This document shows, piece by piece, positions 57,801-64,000 of a DNA stretch of 64,000 nucleotides (positions are counted from its first letter, which is position 1; each line of letters starts with the position of its first letter). The stretch is from positions 3,725,838 through 3,789,837 of the forward strand of contig CAJINV010000002.1 in assembly GCA_905178155.1 (NCBI GenBank), given 5' to 3'. The notes under the pieces are model-generated. The model ran no database searches, was not told where the DNA came from, and worked only from the letters and a program-made list of their open reading frames with translations. Made by a program: the position numbers and the translations under genes. This stretch comes from Amoebophrya sp. A120 (lineage: Eukaryota > Sar > Dinophyceae > Syndiniales > Amoebophryaceae).

Positions 57801-60800
57801 GAGAGTGCACAACCCCCCCATCCCCCTCATTTTTTGAAGGGCATAAACAGCAACACAAGTCCTGGCATAAATGCAGACTTTGCATGAAAAATTCGCCGCG
57901 ACCGATTCTAGTGCTGTTTCGGCTTCCGGAATCTGTCATGCAAGCAGCGCCAAAAGGAAAAGGATGGACTTGCTAATTGGCATGACAAATGAGAAGGAGT
58001 TGTGCATTGTCATAGTTCGCGCTCCAGCTTTTTCAGCGAGCTGGTCGAGAAGAAAAACGCGGAGGACCTCCTACGGCTATCAAATGCAAAAGTGTCTGGG
58101 TCTGGAAGGTCGGAACTTGTGATGCTAACTTTGGTCTCTAAAAAAATCTGCATTGCATGAGCAGCAAGAGGAGTCTAGTTTGTGCTACGCGGGGAGGGCG
58201 TTTGTCATGCGTAGTAGGCATCAGGAAACCCTCCAAAAATCTGTGATGCTAGGTCGTGCATTACAGACATTCTGGGTCATGCAAAGCGTGCATGACAGGT
58301 CGCAGAATCTTCCAGACCCAGACATTTTTGCATGTGATAACGGCGCTGCGTGCTGTAGCGCCGGTTTTGGAAGGGAGAGTTACGAAAGGAACTCGAGCCT
58401 GTGAAGTGGGAAGCTTTTTGATAAGAATATTATTGTTTCTGTTTGGATTTGATATCATCTACTTGCGCATGTTGACACTGACAGATTACGTTGCAACGAT
58501 AGTTGTGCAGAGCACGCTGCACAAGCGGAGAAAGAAGAAAAAAGGAATTGAATAGCAATCACACGACACAAAACAACGACCGTCGTCGTGTAAAAATACC
58601 TTTTGGCGCGATCGGCGTCATGAAATGTTTCAACCTAACTTTCGTCTTCTTCACGACCCCGCCGCCACTTTTTCCCAAGCTACTGCCCATCTGCTTCACA
58701 CTCTTTCGCTTCGCTGTGCTAGGGGCAAAGGGAGTTGAGGATTTTCGTCTTTGCGTGGACGAAGACGTGCTATGGATTGCAAAAATGTCTGGGTCTGGAA
58801 GATTCTAAACTTGTAATGCTGGCGCTGGATTCTAAAAAAATTTGTGTTGCATGACCAGCAAGAGGACTCCAGTTTGTGCTACGCGGAGAGGGCATTTCTC
58901 ATGCGGTAGAGGCATGACAAAGTCCTCTAAAGATATGTGATGCTAGGGTATGCATCACAGACATCATGGGTCATTCAAAATATGCATGACAAACCTGGCA
59001 ATCTTCCAGACCCAGATATTTTTGCAGTTGATACGTGACTTTCTTCACCGAAAGGCTGCTTGTCCGCCGCCGGTCGAATGCTACTTTCGTGCTTTTGCCC
59101 CCACTGCTGCCATCGGAATCATCATCATTATCGCTGTTGCAGCGACCTCCATTGTCACCGCTGCTGTGCTCCGATTGGTTTTCCGAGTCGTCTGAATCAG
59201 AATCATTGTCATCCGAAGCCTCCTGGTCGGATGAATCTTCAAACTGCTCCATGTCCAGATGCCCTAGGAGCCAAATTTCCGCCACGCGTGAAAATTTTTT
59301 CGCCAACTGAAATTTCTGAAACTCCCTTTTTGTCTCTTCCTTTTCCGTTTCGAGGAGGCGCTCGAGGAAGGAAGATTTCGTGCCGCAAAGGTGCATATGA
59401 ACTGCAAATATCGATCTGGGTCTGGAAGATGGCAACTACCCTGTGATGCTACCTTTGGACTCTGAAAACAATCTGCATTGCATGACCAGCAAGAGGAGGC
59501 CAGTTTGTGCTACGGGGCAAGGGAATTTGTCATGCGGAATAGGCATTAGGAAGCCTTGTAAAAATCTGTGATGCTACGTCATGCATTGCAGGCGTCATGG
59601 GTCATGGAAAATCTGCATGACAAGTCTTGCAACCTTCCAGACCCACACATATTTGCAACTCATAGTGCACGCAGTCTTGAATGGGTAAAAATGCGCTGGT
59701 GGTTGTAGTGCCCGCACTACAGGGCTGCAGCTGGGATGAGGACGAGTAGTTGCAAGAAGTTGATGAACTGCTTTGGGTTGAAGTTATTGGCACTAGAGCA
59801 GCTGCAGTCCCGCAGCTGGTGCTGAAACCATTTTTCCGCCCGATACAAAAACCGCCGAGAACCGAGGACTGCGGGTCGGAGAAGTGTGGTTTTCTAGTTT
59901 GCAGCTTCATGGCAGTCCCAGTGGTCCCTGGTGGCTTCGCCGGATGGTGGACGGTTTGTTTGTTCGCGTGGGGGAGGACAAACTGGTGGCCAGCACTCGC
60001 TGGTTGCTGGTGGCTGTTGCAGCCCAGAACACTTGCTGCACCTGTACTCATCCCATGTAGAATATCGACCGAAAAAAGTGCTTCACTGTAAGGATTTTGC
60101 AAGTTTTGCATTACAAGTTCGCTACACATGACAAAGAAGACTTGCCATGCGTGCTTCCGAAGGGAAAAGAACACGGCGAAAAACCAAATGCCTTGCATGT
60201 GTAGCAAGACAAATGGAAATGCGTCTGTGTTGCATTCTATGCATTACAACTTTACAGTGAAACAGTTTTTTCTTGCGATACAGGATCGGAATGTGTTGCC
60301 TTTGAAACTGTTCGACCACGACCGGAGAAGCGCCGCCGGTTGTACCGGTTTTCTTCAGCAGTCCAGCATGTTGGGATGGGCGCACAGCAGAGTGGTGATT
60401 ATTTCCAGGCGAGAGTACAACTCCGCTTCTGGTCCGGGGTGTCTGCGGGGGTGGTCTGCCCGTTCGGGAGGCCGTAGTTCGGAAGGGCGTTCGACCGTCT
60501 CCGTGATCGTGGTTCCAGCTACTTGTAGTTCCGCTTGTCACATCAGTGCTCGCCGCTCCACCCGTCGGAAAAAAATTTTTCGTCTCGGCGTTACTAAAAT
60601 TGGTCGTGTAATAACTCAATTTCCAGGGTTTCCGGACCTGTTTCTCCAAAATTTCCTTCACTGCATAAGGATCGTGCTTTCCCACACCCGCCGCGGCCTT
60701 TACCTGCCCGGGCTGCATGTTGTCACAGCTGCGCCGGAACTCCAAAAAATTCACATTTTCCTTGTTGCAACTACCACTACTCGCGAGTGCAGAGAAACTG

Positions 60801-61183
60801 CGCAGATCCGCCACGGCTCTTTGTTTCTCTTCCTTCCCCGCGTGACAATCTTCCACCAGCTCTTTTTTAAACCCTCGCCATCTTTCGTTCCGCAAAAACT
60901 GGGCCCACAACTCTTTGTATGAAATGCAAATATGTCTGGTTCGGGAAGATTCTTACATTTGTCACGCATGCAGAAATTTCGATTGCTGCTACGGTGGAAT
61001 GTAGATTTCGCACAAAACAGCTGCTGCGATCAATTGCTTTTTTCGTTGGAATGTGTAGACATTTCATCGCGCGCCGCTTTCAAATGTGGTTTTCCCCTTC
61101 AAAAAAAACCTATCGGCGTCATATTTGTTCATAGTGATTGCTGAAAAAGCGCAACACTGCTCGAAATTTGGATTGTTTTTCAT
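51817..61183 (-). CDS. Gene 8: large basic, Ser/Lys-rich protein
   Basis: About 1090 residues. ATG at 61181-61183 (MKNNPNFEQCCAFSAITKEL), TGA at 51817-51819 (VLCLYDPF). Order: an N-terminal 90 residues with helical character (ELWAQFLRNERWRGFKKEL), Ser/Thr/Gly-rich linkers, an acidic stretch (ASDDNDSDSDDSENQSEH), Arg/Lys-rich coiled coil (LKKLEREHEEAQKREEEQQK, RRTERLLLKQKLEGG), a more ordered part (FSMERSFVMKCIAKEVDDEF), further basic coiled coil and a Ser-rich tail. One GT-AG intron, 58399-58599; the other 19 interruptions are introners. Frame continuity holds across all of them, including the one that carries a further 0.94-kb insertion. No known domain seen; a nuclear or cytoskeletal scaffold is possible. 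Confidence 0.77.
51887..52155. mobile_element. Introner 71, family A
   Basis: Starts TATGCATTGC, ends GCAATGCATA; duplication CTGTG/CTGTT. Excision gives NMNSTVSSCVR in gene 8. Confidence 0.9.
52214..52492. mobile_element. Introner 72, family B
   Basis: Starts TATCCTGAGTGCAAACG, ends CGTTTTTACATAGGATA; duplication TCCGC exact. Excision gives NKKKRRILSYM. Confidence 0.93.
52540..52897. mobile_element. Introner 73, family B with partly duplicated end
   Basis: Starts TATCCTGAGTAAAAACG, ends TATATTTACTCATGATA; duplication TTCGC exact. Near the right arm the word CTACTGGGGTG occurs twice about 45 bases apart, making it about 60 bp longer than its relatives. Excision gives ELQRKLPTYRE. Confidence 0.92.
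52979..53276. mobile_element. Introner 74, family B
   Basis: Starts TATCCAATGTAAAAACG, ends CCTTTTCACACATGATA; duplication TCCGA/TCCGG. Excision gives GTTGLPLATRR. Confidence 0.9.
53669..53925. mobile_element. Introner 75, family A
   Basis: Starts TATTAACTGC, ends GCATTGGATA; duplication GCGCT exact. Excision gives NQHKRRGNDNS. Confidence 0.92.
53994..54254. mobile_element. Introner 76, family A
   Basis: Starts TATCAAGTGC, ends GCATTTGATA; duplication GGTTT exact. Excision gives RRGGETSPKAM. Confidence 0.93.
54339..55544. mobile_element. Introner 77, family A, split by a nested insertion
   Basis: Starts TATGGAACGC, ends GCATTTGATA; the outer duplication TTCGC is exact although the ends are 1.2 kb apart. 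Its interior stops at 54424 and resumes at 55362. Without the insert the introner would be about 260 bp, the family norm. Excision gives GETTAKTAATP in gene 8. Confidence 0.9.
54425..55361. mobile_element. 0.94-kb insertion nested in introner 77
   Basis: Flanked by a 9-base direct repeat TGCATGACC at 54416-54424 and 55362-55370. The insert starts TTATTTACCCCTCAACC and ends CCCTCAGTAATCC, with no obvious terminal inverted repeat. It holds a plus-strand frame of 171 codons (54521-55036), rich in Arg, Ser and Thr, with no recognised family. A different mobile element is likely; its class is unknown. Confidence 0.75.
55645..55850. mobile_element. Introner 78, family E
   Basis: Starts TATCGCAAGAAAAAACTG, ends ACACTTTTTTCGTACGATA; duplication CTTCA exact. 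Excision gives DTELKKQTEQE. Confidence 0.92.
55930..56182. mobile_element. Introner 79, family A
   Basis: Starts TATCAAATGC, ends GCAATCCATA; duplication TGATC exact. Excision gives VQTMIIKKDIT. Confidence 0.92.
56339..56635. mobile_element. Introner 80, family B
   Basis: Starts TATCCTGTGTAAAAACG, ends CGTTTTTGTAAATGATA; duplication CTCTG exact. Excision gives NRLFPETDEFS. Confidence 0.93.
56919..57200. mobile_element. Introner 81, family B
   Basis: Starts TATCCTGAGCAAAAACG, ends CGTTTTTGCTGAGGATA; duplication TGAGC exact. Excision gives NDTTLNRGDSN. Confidence 0.93.
57304..57453. mobile_element. Introner 82, family D
   Basis: Starts TATCCTGTGCAAAAGTATCG, ends ACTTTTGCACAGGATA, nearly perfect TIRs; duplication CTGCG exact. 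Excision gives WFVRRRTERLL. Confidence 0.93.
57509..57761. mobile_element. Introner 83, family H
   Basis: Starts TATGACCTGCTCAAACG, ends CACCTGAGCAAGTTATA; duplication TGCTC exact. Excision gives EEEQQKRASWR. Confidence 0.92.
57798..58014. mobile_element. Introner 84, family F
   Basis: Starts TATGAGAGTGCACAACC, ends GTTGTGCATTGTCATA; duplication GTTCC/GTTCG. Excision gives LEREHEEAQKR; 36 coding bases separate it from introner 83. Confidence 0.9.
58078..58339. mobile_element. Introner 85, family A
   Basis: Starts TATCAAATGC, ends GCATGTGATA; duplication ACGGC exact. Excision gives YSTQRRRRSSA. Confidence 0.92.
58771..59033. mobile_element. Introner 86, family A
   Basis: Starts TATGGATTGC, ends GCAGTTGATA; duplication CGTGC/CGTGA. 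Excision gives VKKVTSSSTQR. Confidence 0.9.
59396..59664. mobile_element. Introner 87, family A
   Basis: Starts TATGAACTGC, ends GCAACTCATA; duplication GTGCA exact. Excision gives QDCVHLCGTKS. Confidence 0.92.
60063..60280. mobile_element. Introner 88, family E
   Basis: Starts TATCGACCGAAAAAAGTG, ends AACAGTTTTTTCTTGCGATA; flanks TAGAA/CAGGA. Excision gives HIPILHGMSTG. Confidence 0.85.
60918..61133. mobile_element. Introner 89, family A, no clear duplication
   Basis: Starts TATGAAATGCAAATATG, ends CATATTTGTTCATA. Flanks CTTTG/GTGAT do not match. Joining the bare ends gives AITKELWAQFL in gene 8, so the junction rests on frame. Confidence 0.7.
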
Positions 61184-62524
61184 CAGTTCAACACGCACAA
61201 AAACCCATGAAAAAGTCGCCAGGATTACATCCGAACTGGCCTTGTGACCATGCTGAAAAAGTCGCCTGGCTTTCTTGAAGAACACCAGCAGCAACGGCTC
61301 CCCGTGTCTCTCGTAGGGCGTGCAGCTCGCTCTTGTCTCCTGTAGGACGTAGGGACCCCGCTTGCGCGCGCCCTTGTGCGTCCTAATTGTGCGCCACTGT
61401 GCGCCCCGCTTCCTTGCGTCAGGGCCAGTTTGGTCGCGCATTGTCCCGGTGCAATTCTGCGGCCCTGGGATACAGTGCTCCCCCGTTCCTCTTCGACAAT
61501 GCGTGCCCTCGTCCGTGTATTGCAAGGGCCCCGCGCCGGGCGCGATCGTGCTTGCTGTTATTGCGGGGGCCGGCGCTGTTGCGGGCCCGCCGTCGCGCTG
61601 GACACCGAAAGCGCACAGGCCACCGAGCACGGAGAACCGGCTCGCGGCGAAAGCGCAGACCCCCGCGCCCTTTCCCCCCCCCCTCCCCCGTAATCTCGGT
61701 TTGCCCTTCGCCCCTTCGCCCGAAGCAAACTAGTTCCAACGATTGGAGCGGCCCCACTTCTCGCGTATCCAAACTTCCTAGCTCGTCGGCGATTTCCGCA
61801 CCTCGCTTGCCGTGGTAGCAGAGGGCTTTCCTCCGTAGCTAGGCTCTTTTCCGTCTGCGCACCCATGCAACTAAGAGCGAGCGCGCCCTTTCGTTGGTTT
61901 CGCGTTCTCTTTTTCGCGCCCGCATTTAATAGGGACCAAGGTCCGCCTGCGCCGCTGCTGCACGTTTCGCGGAGCTATTTGCGCCAGCAATGCGCTTCTC
62001 ATTCCCTTAGACCATTGCATTGCTGGCTTTGCTTCGATTTTGGTTTTTGCGCTGCATATTTCTTAGGGTTGCTTTACATTTTATTTTGCGCAAAGCCCCT
62101 TTGTTTATGTTCTTTCGCCCATTGATTTCCCAAAGTTGCCTTTTGTTGGTTTCATATCAAAACGACAGCGGGGAAATCCTTTCGCTGATGTCGCGCCTTG
62201 CTCTCTTTTTTTCGTGCGCGAAAGAAAATCACCACACCACAGCGAGGGAACTATGGGCGACTGTTGGTCAGCAGTTCATTTCTCCCGTAGACCATTGCAT
62301 TGCTGTTTTTCCTTCGATTGTTCTTTTTCCGGCAATCGAATGCTTTGCGCAATCCACCGGCTTGGAGAGATGTGGGTCGTTTTCTCGGGTTCGGATGTTC
62401 TGCTTTGCTTTCACAGGGAAAAAGGCACGCGATTGCTTCGCTTTTGCTTTTGCGATGCTTGCGTGCAAAAATCCTGTCGCAGTATATTTTCAACATTTCG
62501 TAGTGATGCTCAACATCTCATCCT
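61184..62524. other. Spacer with GC-rich block upstream of gene 8
   Basis: About 61300-61720 is GC-rich. From 61990 to 62400 a word near CCATTGCATTGCTG plus CTTCGATT occurs twice about 280 bases apart (62010, 62290). No introner and no convincing frame. Its right edge abuts the truncated introner 90, so part of it may be an insertion. Confidence 0.55.
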
Positions 62525-62756
62525 AAAACAACATTCCACCGTACTGCATGCATGTCTGACATGACTCGAGAATCTGTGATGCATGGGCAGGAAAAGACTC
62601 TCCTATCTGTCATGCAAAAACGCAGTTTCTCATGCGGAATACGCAACACATAGCAACTCAAAAACTTGTCATGCTGGGCTGCGTATTGCAGTCCGGCTAT
62701 CTTCATCCACTTTTTGCATCACAAGTTTCCACACCCAGACATTTTTGCATTTGGTA
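62525..62756. mobile_element. Introner 90, family A, one end missing
   Basis: The right end (CACCCAGACATTTTTGC, then ATTTGGTA) and right flank CTTTG are present. The left TIR is absent; the recognisable interior begins near 62550 (CATGCATGTCTGACATG). Left limit is approximate. Confidence 0.7.
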
Positions 62757-64000
62757 CTTTGTCCGAGGGAACAAACAGCGTGATTGAGTTCGATAACGCG
62801 ATGAGCAGCCGCTTTGGCAATCGCCGCACCATGTCCTGGCGACTCATCACGTACAGGGAGCAGAAACCGTCGGAAACAAGGGACACCGGGAGGAGCCGGC
62901 TGTGCAGGATCTCCCGATGCCCGAAGAACTGGTTCGAAGAGAGGATCCCCACTTGCAGGAGCAGTTTTGCTATGCATTGCAAAAGTATCGCATTCGTACA
63001 AATGCATCACAAATTTCCTCAGCGTGAGAAATGAAATTTGTAATGCGGATTTACCTCAAGAAAAGAATTTGTAATGCATGATTGCAATACGAGTGCGATA
63101 CTTTTGCACAGGATATTTGCGTGCTCGATTTTCGTGTTTTGGTCGATCGTCGTACTGTTGAAATGGATATCAAATGCAAAAATGTCTGGGTCTGGAAGGT
63201 CGGAACTTGTCATGCTAAATCTGAATCACGCAAAAATCTGTGTTGCATGATTACCAAATGCTGTCCACTTTTGTTCAAGTTGAGAGGCAGTTTCTCATGC
63301 AGGATACGCATGACAGTGATCTCACGGAATCTCTTATGCTAGGTCCTCCATTACAGATCATATGGGGCATGGAAAACCTGCATGACAAGTCGCGCAAAGT
63401 TCCAGACCCAGACATTTTTGCATTTGATAATGGAACCGGGCGGTTTTCGAAGATGAACTCGCTGTCGTTGTTTTTTTCTCCGATGATGTAGTTGCTGATT
63501 TCCCGTTGCTCTCTTCGTCTTCGATAATTTTGCCGATTCCCTTGGTCTGCAGCCATTTTTTCACGTCGATATTTTCCATTTGCACTTTTTCCTCCTGGAT
63601 CAAGTGTAAAAAACGTGTCTGGGTCCTCGGGGGAGGTGGAACCTGTGTTGCGTGTCTGGCACTCCTGTAAAATCTGTATTGCGTGACCAACTACAAAAGC
63701 GCGAGCTCTTTTGTCATGCACGAATGCAGCAGTTTCTTTCGAATGCGCGCCACGCATGCGGAAGCATAGCGTCCTAAAAGCATGCCATGCTTGGCTGCAC
63801 TGAGGAGTATGCTCAATCATCGCGACTCAGCATCACAAGCTTATTGCAGACCCAGACCTATTCGCACTGGATATCCTGTAAAGTCGGCTGCAGCTTGTTC
63901 GTCGTCTCGCTCTATCCTGAGTAAAAACGTCCCCACCCCAGAGTTGTCATGCAGATTTGCAAAGACAGGAAGACTTCTAATGCGCATCCCCATGAGAGCC
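62757..64000 (-). CDS. Gene 9: protein with cyclic-nucleotide-binding-like domain, partial
   Basis: The 5' part lies beyond the right edge. Exons 63874-63912, 63430-63597, 63116-63167 and 62757-62970 join in one frame: NKLQPTLQEEKVQMENIDVK, a Ser/Thr-rich linker, IEHAKLLLQVGILSSNQFFG, then FCSLYVMSRQDMVRRLPKRL. The last parts fit the cNMP-binding layout (G..FFG...LL, then C.LYVLSR.D...L..P), as in protein kinase G regulators and CNG-type channels. The usual Arg of the phosphate-binding loop is not obvious, so ligand binding is uncertain. The 3' end is unresolved because the next introner has lost its far end; the reading enters it after VPSDKV. Confidence 0.62.
62971..63115. mobile_element. 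Introner 91, family D
   Basis: Starts TATGCATTGC, ends GCACAGGATA; duplication TTTGC exact. Excision gives KIEHAKLLLQV in gene 9. Confidence 0.93.
63168..63429. mobile_element. Introner 92, family A
   Basis: Starts TATCAAATGC, ends GCATTTGATA; duplication ATGGA exact. Excision gives KTARFHFNSTT. Confidence 0.93.
63598..63873. mobile_element. Introner 93, family A
   Basis: Starts GATCAAGTGT (first T worn to G), ends GCACTGGATA; duplication TCCTG exact. Excision gives PTLQEEKVQM. Confidence 0.9.
63913..64000. mobile_element. Introner 94, family B, cut by window edge
   Basis: Starts TATCCTGAGTAAAAACG followed by the family B core TCCCCACCCCAGAG. The other end is outside. Confidence 0.85.

Noticed and set aside
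1-64000. Many small frames beginning MHDK, MQNRHH, MTN and similar
   Set aside because: They read through introner interiors, where GCATGACA and GCATCACA words give these peptides in all families.
1-64000. tRNA, spliced-leader RNA and snRNA genes
   Set aside because: I looked for T-arm words and for a dinoflagellate-type spliced leader and found none convincing by eye; a covariance-model search would settle it.

Overview
This window is nuclear DNA of a protist with about ten genes, all on the minus strand, cut into many short exons. The best fit is a syndinian dinoflagellate of the Amoebophrya type. The reasons are the one-way gene order and the mass of short inverted-repeat introns (introners) at target-site duplications, which are known from Amoebophrya. 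No ribosomal RNA, tRNA or spliced-leader gene was recognised. The species call is an inference; the gene structures are read from the sequence.

The dominant feature is about 94 introner elements, roughly 23-24 kb or 37% of the window. They begin TAT and end ATA, have long terminal inverted repeats (TIRs), and by hand count 56 are flanked by a perfect 5-bp direct repeat and 19 more by one with a single mismatch. They fall into 11 families by the sequence just inside the tips: A (core GTCTGGGTCTGGAAG, about 38 copies), B (ACGTCCCCACCCC, 14), C (ATCCCCCCTCCCCATATC, 9), D (AAAAGTATCGCACTCGTA, 10), E (AAAAACTGTTTCACTGT, 5), F (GTGCACAACCCCCCCTCC, 4), G (GTCAGGATCGAAATCG, 4), H (AACGTTACAATAGAGTCTGG, 3), I (AAAAGTGTTACAGTTACACA, 3), J (GGCAGG..ATTTGTAATGC, 2) and K (GCGTTCTCAA, 1); one more is unassigned. 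Removing each element with one copy of its 5-bp repeat restores an open frame. Two such removals in a phosphomannomutase gene restore exactly the sequence conserved from yeast to human. The same genes also hold ordinary GT-AG introns, so two kinds of intron coexist.

Layout, left to right: gene 1 (charged coiled-coil protein, 1-2728, cut by the left edge); a tandem duplication of about 1 kb (2.8-4.9 kb); gene 2 (Cys-rich protein with a WSC-like domain, 5340-8038); gene 3 (Cys-rich membrane protein with a PAN/apple-like segment, 8782-15842); a GC-rich spacer; gene 4 (about 2300-residue low-complexity protein, 17750-27049); a 1.5-kb repeat unit with 34-bp direct repeats, palindromes and a GACACGCA satellite (27.3-28.9 kb); phosphomannomutase (30640-32311); a second GC-rich spacer; gene 5 (about 1440-residue acidic protein with a recurring SSFL motif, 35099-42852); a vacuolar iron transporter (VIT/CCC1) gene broken by at least 15 introners (44231-49447); small gene 7 (49462-50747); gene 8 (about 1090-residue basic protein, 51817-61183), one of whose introners holds a further 0.94-kb insertion; a third GC-rich spacer; and the 3' part of a gene with a cyclic-nucleotide-binding-like domain (62757 to the right edge).

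The genes do not form a pathway. Phosphomannomutase feeds GDP-mannose and glycan synthesis, the iron transporter moves Fe/Mn into a compartment, and genes 2 and 3 look like secreted or surface proteins. The intergenic spacers hold almost no introners, so insertion or retention is strongly biased to transcribed genes. No transposase is visible here, so the elements appear non-autonomous in this window.
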